DNA of 33,314 bases from Patescibacteria group bacterium (GTDB taxonomy: Bacteria; Patescibacteriota; Minisyncoccia; Phycocordibacterales; Phycocordibacteraceae), in contig JAJDCJ010000012.1 of NCBI GenBank assembly GCA_029260935.1, positions 1 to 33,314 on the forward strand, read 5' to 3'. Both the position numbers and the translations under genes were made by a program. Each line of letters begins with the position of its first letter. Positions within the stretch are counted from its first letter, which is position 1. Below the pieces are notes generated by a model. It ran no database searches. It saw nothing but the letters and a program-made list of their open reading frames with translations, and was not told the origin of the DNA. Positions 15,491 through 24,232 of the stretch are shown here, piece after piece.

Positions 15491-15547
15491 ATATTTATAT
15501 TTTAATTTCTTAAGCCCACCTATTCTAACACGGAGAGGTATAGCACC

Positions 15548-15925
15548 CTAAAAATCAAAAAACTCCTTCAGGCGTGTCCAAAGATTCGTAGTGCCACTCA
15601 CGCTAGTATCCACTACAGGGTCTTGGGCGTCAACAAGTACAATAACTTCCTCGCCTTCCTTTACCACAGGAAATCGCTCTCGGACCTCTTTCTCTATTCC
15701 TCTCTGGCTTTGAAACTGCTGTACATCTTTGGTGAGTGTACTATGTCGCTCCTGTACCTCTCTGTACGCATATTCAGCGTTTTTACGTTCTTTATGAGCA
15801 TTACCCTGCTTTCCTTTTACTTCCCAAATAGCACCAGCAAACAATACCAAGAGACCAATTAAGCCAAGCGACACCACCCATAATAAGCCACGGAAAAATA
15901 AGCGCTCAAACCTATTCTTTAACAT
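15548..15925 (-). CDS. Septum formation initiator (FtsB/DivIC-like)
   Basis: N-terminal TM followed by coiled coil and EVRERFPVVKEGEEVIVLVD; start likely MLKNRFERLF at 15925 rather than 15958. Confidence 0.7.
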   Translation of the reverse strand: MLKNRFERLFFRGLLWVVSLGLIGLLVLFAGAIWEVKGKQGNAHKERKNAEYAYREVQERHSTLTKDVQQFQSQRGIEKEVRERFPVVKEGEEVIVLVDAQDPVVDTSVSGTTNLWTRLKEFFDF

Positions 15926-16035
15926 ACTGATAGTATTGTACCTCAACCGAGCAACCACCTAACTCAACCCCACAACACAACTAGAAACCAAGATGCTAGA
16001 TTTTTATTTAAACACACGATATACTCATATGTAGT

Positions 16036-16149
16036 ATGCTTTTTCATAAAAAAACAAGAGGGGTGATGAAGTGGATTTGGGCGGTTTTGGTATTTTTTAT
16101 TATCATCAGTATGGTGCTCCTATTTACACCAGTACACCTCCTTATCTAA
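16036..16149 (+). CDS. 37-aa single-TM microprotein
   Basis: MLFHKKTRGVMKWIWAVLVFFIIISMVLLFTPVHLLI; not in the ORF track (below cutoff). Confidence 0.5.
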   Translation: MLFHKKTRGVMKWIWAVLVFFIIISMVLLFTPVHLLI

Positions 16150-16150
16150 T

Positions 16151-17953
16151 TTATTTGTTCTCGTCCGACCGTACCATTTTCATAAACACATCAGGCGGAA
16201 TATTCACTTTGGCATGACCCGCTCGGCGTTCTTTTCCCTTTTTCTGTTTTTCTAACAGTTTTTTCTTTCGTGTTACGTCGCCTCCATATAAATACCCTGT
16301 TACATCTTTACGCTTTGCCGAAAGAGTTCGCGAGGAGACAATTCTACCATCAACGCGCGCCTGGATTTTCACCACAAAAAGTTGTTTCGGAAGTTTTTCA
16401 TATAATTTTTTCACCACTGCCTTTGATTCTTCTTCAACTCGCCTACGCGATACAATTCTTGAAAATGCCGGAACCACTTCTTCAGCAACAAGAACATCAA
16501 GTTTTACTACATCTGCTTGGCGCATTTCTAAAAACTCATAAGAGAGTGATGCAAAACCACTTGAAACACTTTTTAATCGGTCAAAAAAACCACGCATCAG
16601 CTCACGGAGTGGCATTTCTGCAACCACCGACATACGCCCGTCACTAAATAAATCAGACGACTGTACCAGTGCTTCATACTCGTACAGAACCTGTGTAATT
16701 GGCGAAAGATAATCAGGTGGAGCAATGATCATCACCTTCACCCACTGCTCTTTTATTGATGTAATAAGGCCATGCTCGGGAAACTGAGATGGACTGAGTA
16801 TACTCTCAACGCTACCATTTTTAGTGGTTATCTCATACTCTATAGTTGGTGTAGTCAAAATCGGAGCGACATCAAACTCACGTTTAAGTCGCTCTGTGAT
16901 AATTTCAAGGTGAAGCATTCCCAAAAAACCACAACGGAAACCTTTTCCTAAAATACTTGAGCCGTCTTCCTCATATGAAAATGCCGCATCGGTAAGCTGG
17001 AGGCGCGACAGGGCTAACTTTAACTGTACGAAATCTTCCTGACTTTCAGGATACACACTCGCCCATACAACCGGACGGGGCGTTTGATAACCAGGGAGTG
17101 CCTCAAGAGTACTTTCAACTGAAGTCAGTGTGTCGCCCACTACCGCAACGCCGGGCTCTTTTACTCCAGATACCACATAGCCAATTTCGCCTGAATTGAG
17201 TTCGCCACTTGCAACCTGCTCTGGCATAAACCACCCAACATCGGCAATAGTGAAGCGTGTAGTGTGTGCGGCAAGCTGTACTATATCTTTTACTTTAAGT
17301 GTTCCATCAGTGACCCGAACAAACATAGTAACCCCGCGATGCTCAGAATATGAAAAATCAAAAATGAGTGCCCGCCCGCCCGGACCAGTATAGGTAGACG
17401 ACGGAGCGGGTATTATATCAATGAGTGCGCCCAAGAGCTCCTCTACCCCTTCACCTGTTTTACCCGACACATGGAAGACATCATCTTCTTCCACCCCAAG
17501 TAAATCAACGAGTTCGGACACTGTTTCTGAGACACGTGCCATTGGCGAATCTATTTTTGAAACTACGGGAATAATCACACACCCTGTCTTACGGGCCATG
17601 GTAAGCGTTGCAAGCGTTTGAGCCTGTACTCCCTGAGTGCTGTCAACAAGAAGAATCACTCCTTCAACGGCGGTGAGTGCACGCGAAACTTCATAGGCAA
17701 AATCAATATGACCAGGAGTGTCAATAAGATTCAGTATGTACTTCTGCCCATTCTGAGAATAAATCATACGTGCTGGTTGCATTTTAATAGTGATGCCACG
17801 CTCACGCTCAAGGTCCATAGAGTCCAGCATCTGATCACGCATTTTCCGCTTTTCAACAGTACCGGTCACTTCAAGCATCCGGTCGGCAAGCGTACTCTTG
17901 CCATGATCAATATGGGCAATAATTGAAAAATTGCGTATATAATTTTCTGACAT
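16151..17953 (-). CDS. lepA: Elongation factor 4
   Basis: IRNFSIIAHIDHGKSTLADRMLE, RERGITIKMQ, DTPGHIDFAYEVSR, GYLYGGDVTRKKKLLEKQKKGK, IPPDVFMKMV. Confidence 0.97.
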   Translation of the reverse strand: MSENYIRNFSIIAHIDHGKSTLADRMLEVTGTVEKRKMRDQMLDSMDLERERGITIKMQPARMIYSQNGQKYILNLIDTPGHIDFAYEVSRALTAVEGVILLVDSTQGVQAQTLATLTMARKTGCVIIPVVSKIDSPMARVSETVSELVDLLGVEEDDVFHVSGKTGEGVEELLGALIDIIPAPSSTYTGPGGRALIFDFSYSEHRGVTMFVRVTDGTLKVKDIVQLAAHTTRFTIADVGWFMPEQVASGELNSGEIGYVVSGVKEPGVAVVGDTLTSVESTLEALPGYQTPRPVVWASVYPESQEDFVQLKLALSRLQLTDAAFSYEEDGSSILGKGFRCGFLGMLHLEIITERLKREFDVAPILTTPTIEYEITTKNGSVESILSPSQFPEHGLITSIKEQWVKVMIIAPPDYLSPITQVLYEYEALVQSSDLFSDGRMSVVAEMPLRELMRGFFDRLKSVSSGFASLSYEFLEMRQADVVKLDVLVAEEVVPAFSRIVSRRRVEEESKAVVKKLYEKLPKQLFVVKIQARVDGRIVSSRTLSAKRKDVTGYLYGGDVTRKKKLLEKQKKGKERRAGHAKVNIPPDVFMKMVRSDENK

Positions 17954-17958
17954 ATTGT

Positions 17959-19611
17959 CTATTTTATATGTGTGGCAAGTAGTTTTGTTGCAATAGTGCG
18001 CACTTCAAGAAATTCCCGACTGCCAAGCAGTATTAAAGCCCACCCCCACACAAGAATACCTACAATACCACCTGCGAGCCCTTGAGTAAAAATACCCAAA
18101 AAAGTGTTGGTTTGAAGAAGTGGACCAAATAACTGCAACGTTGCATACGTTGCAGTTCCTGCGAGTACTGAGGCGAGAAATGAATGAAGTATTGATTTTA
18201 AGACATGTGCCTCGTATCCAAAGCGTCGTGCATACAAAACAGCAAACACAAATGCCGCAAGGAGCATAACGAGCGAATATGAGAGTGCAATCATAACGAC
18301 TTCAGTCCCCTCTATACCTGAAATACGAAACAGGTCTTCAAAAAAGAATCGCATAAAGGTCGCCTCTTGAAACCACCGCAGTGATGCAAAAGCAAAGAAA
18401 GCGGCAACTAATGACGCACCAACATTAACCACAATGGGCTCCCATGAACGGCCGGCGGCATAATAGGCGCGCGAGAAAATCAGTAGCACCGCTTGGGCAA
18501 CCAAAGAAAGTACAAATCCTGCAAGTATGGCAGCAGTGAGGCGCGTATCAGGCCATGTGAAGGCACCACTCCCTAAAATAACGCGCACAATATGTGCACG
18601 AAGCACCACCATTAAAGAAATAGCTAATGTAATCCATAGCACGATATGGCGCACGGCAGACCACACTTCACGAACAAACGTTTTGTGATCACCTCGGGCA
18701 AACAAAAGTGCAAGTGACGGAAACAGAGCTGAAGCATAGCTCACCCCAATGACTGCAAGTGGAACCGACTGGAGATTAAAAGCAAAGGTGACCACCGAAA
18801 CGGATCCAATAGCAGAAAGTGAGGCTGCGCCGACAAACGCCAACAAGAGAATGTTATGAGAAGAAAGTGCCAGTGCACGTGGCAAAGAAAGCACGGCCAC
18901 TTCGCGGATATCACGCATCCAATGTCCTGAAAAAATAGGGAGACTGGCGCCTTTATAGAAAAATACTGGAATAACCTGAACGGCAACATGCAACACCGCA
19001 CCGGCAACCACTCCCCACGCCAAACCCACGATCCCAATAAACGGAAAGAGGAAAAGTGCCCCCACAATAATACCGACATTGTAAAAAATCGGCGCCAGTG
19101 CATAAATAAAGAACTTACGTGATGCCTGTATGAGACTCGCAACAATTGACGATACACCAAGTAGAATCGGCTGTAGCAACATTATTTTAGAAAGAGTAAT
19201 ACTGGTTGCCTGAACTTCACCTGAAAACCCCGGGAAAAGTAACGGATACAATGTTGGCAATACAACATACAGTGCCGAGACAACAAGGATACTAATAATG
19301 CCAAAAATAGCCAGAACGGAACCAATTAAATTCCGAGACTCTTGAGTATGTACCCCGCCTCGCTTTGCAAGTAGCGGAACCAACGCGAACGAAGATACAA
19401 AAAGCGTTAAAAACGCAAACGTAAGGTCTGGAATACGGAACGCGGTAAAATATGCATCTAATTGAGAGCTCGCACCAAAAATGTTCGCAAATATCCTATC
19501 ACGGAAGAGTGCGAGAATTTGTGAAAGGAACGTGAAAATTGCAAGAATATACGCGGCCTCATGGAGACCGCGTATTTCTCTATTCATTGCCGCAAGCACT
19601 CTTCCTACCAT
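17959..19611 (-). CDS. murJ: Lipid II flippase MurJ/MviN family
   Basis: About 14 TM helices, SQILALFRDRIFANIFGASSQLDAYFTAFRIPDL, RAYYAAGRSWEPIVVNV. Confidence 0.9.
   Translation of the reverse strand: MVGRVLAAMNREIRGLHEAAYILAIFTFLSQILALFRDRIFANIFGASSQLDAYFTAFRIPDLTFAFLTLFVSSFALVPLLAKRGGVHTQESRNLIGSVLAIFGIISILVVSALYVVLPTLYPLLFPGFSGEVQATSITLSKIMLLQPILLGVSSIVASLIQASRKFFIYALAPIFYNVGIIVGALFLFPFIGIVGLAWGVVAGAVLHVAVQVIPVFFYKGASLPIFSGHWMRDIREVAVLSLPRALALSSHNILLLAFVGAASLSAIGSVSVVTFAFNLQSVPLAVIGVSYASALFPSLALLFARGDHKTFVREVWSAVRHIVLWITLAISLMVVLRAHIVRVILGSGAFTWPDTRLTAAILAGFVLSLVAQAVLLIFSRAYYAAGRSWEPIVVNVGASLVAAFFAFASLRWFQEATFMRFFFEDLFRISGIEGTEVVMIALSYSLVMLLAAFVFAVLYARRFGYEAHVLKSILHSFLASVLAGTATYATLQLFGPLLQTNTFLGIFTQGLAGGIVGILVWGWALILLGSREFLEVRTIATKLLATHIK
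18131..18157. repeat. 11-bp-stem hairpin inside murJ
   Basis: AACTGCAACGT-tgcat-ACGTTGCAGTT. Confidence 0.9.
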
Positions 19612-19617
19612 GCACGC

Positions 19618-21957
19618 TTATTGTATTACTTCATCTTCCGTCTCAGGTGCTACTGGTACTTGATTGAAAGGATTCCTTCCCTCGGACAATGCACTTCGGT
19701 ATTCAATAATAAGTTCATTATCTGGGTTAGTTGGAATAAGTGAACTCATAAGCGCCGCTGCCTCATCATATCTATCAAGAAATGCATACGCTTGCGCGAG
19801 GAAAAACGATGCGTTTGCAAAGTCTGGTGTTTGCTGGAGCGATGCTTCAAGTGCCTGCGATGCTTCAATATACGATTCATTTTGTAGGGACAAAATACCG
19901 AGCTGGTAGAGCAACGTTGAGTTTCGCGGCTCAAAGAAAATTGCATTTTTAATAGACTCAATTGCTTTTTCTAGATTACCGTCGTCTAATTCAATTTGTG
20001 CGCGAAGTAAAATTGCATTGGTATAATCTGCCTTCCTCTGTAGAGCTGCATCAATTGAAAGTCTGGCGTTTTCTGTGTCGCCCAAGTCCCGATACATTTG
20101 TGCCAAACGCCAACTGATTTCAGGGTCGTGTGGGTTGAGCGCTTGTGCACGGGCATAGACTGAAAGCGTGTTTTCAAGTGATCCTTCAATCTGAAGTGGT
20201 ACAACACTTTGGAATACAAGGCCGCGCACTATCCAGTTCTGGAAGCTTTGATCATTTTGCGCTAATGCAGCGTCAGTATTTTGAACGGCACCTGCTAACG
20301 TACTTTGGAATCGTTGTTGTGTTTCTGTGTCAGATGTGCCAGTTGTGACAATTTGATTAACTTGAGCCAAGTTAATCAATGCCGCTGTTCTGTAAAAACG
20401 GTCTTGCGCATCAAGGCGTACTGCAGTTGAGAGCGTAGCAAAACTTTTATCAAAATCACCTGCGTTTGCATACAACACTGCCTGGTTATGATACACAACG
20501 CTGATGTATTTCTTTCCAACTACGTATACTCCACCGAGTAACACCAAAGAAACAGAAACTCCAATAAGAACAAAAGCAAACCCTGCCCGAGGCGAATTTT
20601 TCAGATCCAAACGTAATGAATGAGCAAGTGATGTGTCGTTAATTGAAACAAGAAACAAACCAATAAACAAAAAGAGGAGGAGGGAGAGAGTCTGACTTGG
20701 TGCATAGACGATATGCGAGGCAAGTAAATACAACACCCCGAGTATGGTCATTGATAATATAAAGTATGCCTGCTTGTTTGATCCGTCCGCAACGAAAAGA
20801 CTGCGAACTGTTGTGAAGAGAATAAGTATAATCAACACCAGCCACCCCAGAGTTACCAGAGCCCCTCCTGTTGCAAAACTTGATAAGATAAAGCCAGAAC
20901 CACTGTCAAACGCTACGTTCCAAAACGGGGTTTGAACAATGTCACTAGGTCTATGAAGCAACCATTGTGAAGCAAAGGTATTAGGACCTGAGCCAACCAC
21001 TGGACTGTCCTTATACACCGACGCTGCAATGCCAATAGTGGACTGAACTGACGGCCGTGCTTCAAAAACACTAATTGAAGCGCTCTCTTGTAGGAACGTT
21101 GCGACACCACCGCCAAAAGACAAAAAGAAAATAGCGGTCACTAATCCAATAAGTGAAGGTATTCTCTGCCAGAAAATAGGGTGCTGATTCTCTCTACTAA
21201 AGAATGTGCTCGTGAGCGCAAAAATAAGTGTTGCAAAAGAAGTGATTCCAAACAAAATCCATGCCTCTCGTATGTTAACAAGAGCTAGAAAAAACAACGA
21301 AACAATGAATGTTCCAAAAAGTAAGTGATAGTGTTTTTTAGGAAGCGGGAGTGACTCAAGAGTAAGTAGGGTGAGCACACCAACGAGACCCGCAAAAAGT
21401 CCAAAATCATTCCACGTTCCAATTAAGTTACTTGATGGATTACTTAAAAAAGAAAGAGAAAACGGTGCTCCAAAAATGATCTGAATGGCCTGGAAAATAA
21501 ACACCACCCATGCCGCAACCATAAAAGTAAGGAGGAGTGTAAAAACATTTCGCCTACCGTGTAATGTCCATGCAATTACTGTACTGAGCGCAACTCCGAG
21601 AAATATAAAACCGAATGTATCTGTTTCTAATTGATATCCTAGAAACGAAAGAGACGGTTGAGTTGAAAATAGAGCAGCAATAAGGTACAAGGATGGCAAT
21701 ACCAACAGTGCTATATGAAGATATGACCAGGAAAAAGTGACAGTGCCTCGTTGAAATGAGTTATACAGAAATAGAAGTGCCACAACAACCACTCCTATAA
21801 AAACCAAAAACGTCCGTGAAAACTGAAAAGGAATAATTTCCAATGGAATAAAGAAGAGCGGTGTAAGTAATGTGATTCCAATAAGTACATAGAAACCAAT
21901 GTGCTGTATGCGTTTCTTTACTGGTGCTCTATCTGGAGTATTGTGTGCCTGTTCCAT
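19618..21957 (-). CDS. O-antigen ligase-like polytopic membrane protein with C-terminal TPRs
   Basis: N-terminal multi-TM Wzy/WaaL-like region and C-terminal TPR repeats (ALNPHDPEISWRLAQMYRDLGDTENARLSIDAAL...). Confidence 0.8.
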   Translation of the reverse strand: MEQAHNTPDRAPVKKRIQHIGFYVLIGITLLTPLFFIPLEIIPFQFSRTFLVFIGVVVVALLFLYNSFQRGTVTFSWSYLHIALLVLPSLYLIAALFSTQPSLSFLGYQLETDTFGFIFLGVALSTVIAWTLHGRRNVFTLLLTFMVAAWVVFIFQAIQIIFGAPFSLSFLSNPSSNLIGTWNDFGLFAGLVGVLTLLTLESLPLPKKHYHLLFGTFIVSLFFLALVNIREAWILFGITSFATLIFALTSTFFSRENQHPIFWQRIPSLIGLVTAIFFLSFGGGVATFLQESASISVFEARPSVQSTIGIAASVYKDSPVVGSGPNTFASQWLLHRPSDIVQTPFWNVAFDSGSGFILSSFATGGALVTLGWLVLIILILFTTVRSLFVADGSNKQAYFILSMTILGVLYLLASHIVYAPSQTLSLLLFLFIGLFLVSINDTSLAHSLRLDLKNSPRAGFAFVLIGVSVSLVLLGGVYVVGKKYISVVYHNQAVLYANAGDFDKSFATLSTAVRLDAQDRFYRTAALINLAQVNQIVTTGTSDTETQQRFQSTLAGAVQNTDAALAQNDQSFQNWIVRGLVFQSVVPLQIEGSLENTLSVYARAQALNPHDPEISWRLAQMYRDLGDTENARLSIDAALQRKADYTNAILLRAQIELDDGNLEKAIESIKNAIFFEPRNSTLLYQLGILSLQNESYIEASQALEASLQQTPDFANASFFLAQAYAFLDRYDEAAALMSSLIPTNPDNELIIEYRSALSEGRNPFNQVPVAPETEDEVIQ
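20353..20379. repeat. 11-bp-stem hairpin inside the TPR gene
   Basis: TTGATTAACTT-gagcc-AAGTTAATCAA. Confidence 0.9.
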
Positions 21958-22022
21958 ATACTATATAAGAGAATATATCGTTAATTATTTACTAAAATAT
22001 ACAATGATTATATCATTTAAAA

Positions 22023-22057
22023 TGAAAACACCGGTGCTATTAACACTGGTGTTTTCA
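22023..22057 (-). terminator. Probable rnpB terminator
   Basis: Hairpin TGAAAACACCGGTG...CACTGGTGTTTTCA followed on the minus strand by a T-rich stretch. Confidence 0.7.
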
Positions 22058-22179
22058 TACAGTCAAGCGTGAATTGTTTGCGCCGATAAGCCGAATTCTG
22101 TATCCCACCCTCCTTGCGGAAGGTGGGACGACAATCATTTATCTTGATTATAGGTTGCCCTATAATTCTTTGCGGCTCT

Positions 22180-22392
22180 CCCGCACACCAACTTTGGCAT
22201 CGTTGCTCGTCCGCACACTAACTTTTGGATTGTTCTGACTTTGCCAGAACGCACAAAGTGCAATCTAAAAGTTAGTGTGCGGGCATAGTGTTTTCGTGGA
22301 TTTCCATTCCATCGTTTACGTTCCAACTGATAGCACGTACCTGCTGACTTCTTCGATGCAACAAAAACACAATGCCAAAGTTGGTGTGCGGG
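22180..22392. repeat. 213-bp nested palindromic element, copy A, inside rnpB (P15-P17 region)
   Basis: 21-bp TIRs CCCGCACACCAACTTTGGCAT/ATGCCAAAGTTGGTGTGCGGG; nested inner arms CCGCACACTAACTTTTGGATTG/CAATCTAAAAGTTAGTGTGCGG. Confidence 0.95.
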
Positions 22393-22635
22393 CGCGGCCT
22401 TGCATGCAGGTACACATTTAGCCGTTTCACCTCCCTATTACTAGAGAGTTCATCCCGATAAATCGGGAGTCGTTGGCTTTAGCCGCGGACGTCTCTGCTC
22501 GCAGCACTCACTCCCCAATTCACATGATGTAGGAGTGTATGGGCGTTACCCATTACCCTTCCAACTTTGCCCACCGAAAGTGAACAAAATTGGCGCATGT
22601 TCGGACTTTCCTCACTTTTGTTCTCAAGGAACCAG

Positions 22636-22848
22636 CCCGCACACCAACTTTGGCATCGTTGCTCGCCCGCACACTAACTTTTGGATTGTTCTGACTTTGC
22701 CAGAACGCACAAAGTGCAATCTAAAAGTTAGTGTGCGGGCAGAGTGTTTTCGTGGATTTCCATTCCATCGTTTACGTTCCAACTGATAGCACGTACCTGC
22801 TGGCTTCTTCGATGCAACAAAAACACAATGCCAAAGTTGGTGTGCGGG
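22636..22848. repeat. 213-bp nested palindromic element, copy B, inside rnpB (P3 region)
   Basis: About 3 substitutions versus copy A, same orientation, same TIRs. Confidence 0.95.
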
Positions 22849-22925
22849 CAAGCGCGATTGTCTGGCGCTGATCTCATACTATATCATAACGCCATATTTC
22901 CAGCTATAGTACATAGTGGAAAAAA

Positions 22926-22955
22926 CAAAAAACCGCTCTGTTGAGCGGTTTTTTG
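22926..22955 (-). terminator. Terminator hairpin of RRM gene
   Basis: AAAAAACCGCTC-tgtt-GAGCGGTTTTTT. Confidence 0.85.
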
Positions 22956-22972
22956 TTGAGAGAAAACGAGTA

Positions 22973-23278
22973 CTAGTAGCCTCCGCGATCTCTACCACCG
23001 AAACCTCCGCGATCACCCGCTGGGCGATCTTCACGTGGTTTTGCTTCGTTTACATTCAAAGCGCGACCATCAACTTCCTTACCGTCAAGCGTTTCAATTG
23101 CTTTCTGAGCACCTTCTTCTGTTGTCATTTCAACAAAAACAAAGCCTCGTGGACGACCGGTCATTTTATCGGTGATAATAGCCACTGATTCAACTTCTCC
23201 GGCTTCCGAAAAAACCTCTTTTAGCTGATCTTCAGTAACGTTGTACGGCACGTTGCCGACAAATAATTTCTTACCCAT
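22973..23278 (-). CDS. RNA-binding protein with RRM and glycine-rich tail
   Basis: KLFVGNVPYNVTEDQLKEVFSEAGEVESVAII..GRPRGFVFVEM; GGFGGRDRGGY. Confidence 0.95.
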   Translation of the reverse strand: MGKKLFVGNVPYNVTEDQLKEVFSEAGEVESVAIITDKMTGRPRGFVFVEMTTEEGAQKAIETLDGKEVDGRALNVNEAKPREDRPAGDRGGFGGRDRGGY

Positions 23279-23438
23279 GAACTTTTGCTCAATCTCTTTC
23301 CCTAACTAAGTAATGGAGGAACTAGCGAGCTGAAGACAAGCATACCTTCTTTTCAGATAAAAGCAACGTTGTTTTCCTACTAGTAACCTTTCCTTCACAT
23401 AAAGGGTCTTATTAGTATTAATCATAATAATTGTATAT

Positions 23439-23564
23439 ATGGGAGAAAAAGCACCACAGTATGAACAGCACTATACCAGTGCTGTGGAGGCAGCGGCACA
23501 TGTCGCTGATCAAGCCGCGCAAGAATGGGCTAAAACAGCCGCAGAGTTGAGATCAAAAAAATAA
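23439..23564 (+). CDS. Putative 41-aa small protein
   Basis: MGEKAPQYEQHYTSAVEAAAHVADQAAQEWAKTAAELRSKK followed directly by a strong terminator. Confidence 0.5.
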   Translation: MGEKAPQYEQHYTSAVEAAAHVADQAAQEWAKTAAELRSKK

Positions 23565-23584
23565 TACGCTCATTATCCGGCATT

Positions 23585-23622
23585 AAAAAAGAATAACGGT
23601 ATTAATACCGTTATTCTTTTTT
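23585..23622. terminator. 38-bp perfect palindrome, terminator-like
   Basis: AAAAAAGAATAACGGTATT|AATACCGTTATTCTTTTTT. Confidence 0.85.
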
Positions 23623-23752
23623 AGGATGTACGTCTGGATATTTTATTTTTCTAAAAACAAAAACTATCTGTAACTAAAGACTTCCCACAAGGGTAAGTTA
23701 AGTGTAAAGGTCGAATATTTATAAATAATTAAAAACTAATATAAAAACATTT

Positions 23753-23902
23753 ATGGAAAGAGAAAGATTTAACGGACTACAGCAAACTTTTGGTGTTTCT
23801 GAAAGTTCAGTTGGAGTAATAGTAGGTGCTGAGCAAACACCAAGCGGAAAAGGAGCAGGTGTATTTGCTCGCATCGGAGTCCGTAAGGAAGACGACAAAT
23901 AA
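23753..23902 (+). CDS. Putative 49-aa small protein
   Basis: MERERFNGLQQTFGVSESSVGVIVGAEQTPSGKGAGVFARIGVRKEDDK. Confidence 0.5.
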   Translation: MERERFNGLQQTFGVSESSVGVIVGAEQTPSGKGAGVFARIGVRKEDDK

Positions 23903-23922
23903 CAACCAATAGGGATTGATTC

Positions 23923-23956
23923 CAGACAGTACCTAGTTAATTCTAGGTACTGTCTG
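23923..23956. repeat. 14-bp-stem hairpin
   Basis: CAGACAGTACCTAG-ttaatt-CTAGGTACTGTCTG, without a T-tract. Confidence 0.85.
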
Positions 23957-24005
23957 TGTGCACTAAGATTTTTATGCAGGAGATTTTATACACTCCCCAA
24001 TCAAA

Positions 24006-24024
24006 GCGGAGACGGAGGGATTCG
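24006..24024 (-). repeat. 19-bp duplicate of tRNA-Ser 3' end
   Basis: gcggagacggagggattcg, identical to 24232-24250. Confidence 0.95.
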
Positions 24025-24190
24025 GCTACAGATAATTTCCTCGTCGCCACTCGGAAATTTCCGCAACCCGACAAAAGTGACAGCAGGCAACTTTTGTCCG
24101 TGAGAGCAAGAGCGATACACGCGAATGACTTCGTATTTGCTAATGCTCATTGCATTCCGGCTTTCCAATCCCATCACCTCGGTAAAATAT

Positions 24191-24221
24191 AAAAACCTCC
24201 AATACTTCGTATCGGAGGTTT
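24191..24221 (-). terminator. Terminator downstream of tRNA-Ser
   Basis: Minus strand AAACCTCCGATACGAAGTATTGGAGGTTTTTATATTTT. Confidence 0.75.
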
Positions 24222-24232
24222 AACATTTTTTG

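Larger units (their letters stand above)
22080..22869 (-). ncRNA. rnpB: RNase P RNA with two large insertions
   Basis: Minus strand: GCGCCAGACAATCGCGC (P1/P2 5' strand), GAGGAAAGTCCGAAC (P4 5' strand), GGGTAACGCCC, GTGAAACGG, GCAAGGCC, P18 ATAGG-GCAA-CCTAT, GATTGTC (P2 3' strand), ACAGAATTCGGCTTATCGGCGC (P4/P1 3' strand). P1 (GCGCC/GGCGC) and P2 (GACAATC/GATTGTC) pair. Confidence 0.9.

Noticed and set aside
22435-22475. CCCGATaaATCGGG hairpin as another inserted palindrome
   Set aside because: Lies in the rnpB core and is best explained as a native RNase P RNA helix.
22135-22851. ORFs in the rnpB region (63, 83, 75 and 66 aa, with KLVCGRA repeats)
   Set aside because: They translate the palindromic element and RNase P RNA; no protein-like features, and the similarity between them comes from the DNA repeat.
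22160-22860. CRISPR array, because of repeated units with a similar sequence
   Set aside because: Only two long 213-bp copies with internal inverted repeats and no short repeat-spacer periodicity; no cas genes in the window.
23585-23622. 38-bp perfect palindrome as a mobile palindrome
   Set aside because: A/T-flanked stem with runs of A and T and position after a small ORF fit an ordinary (bidirectional) terminator.
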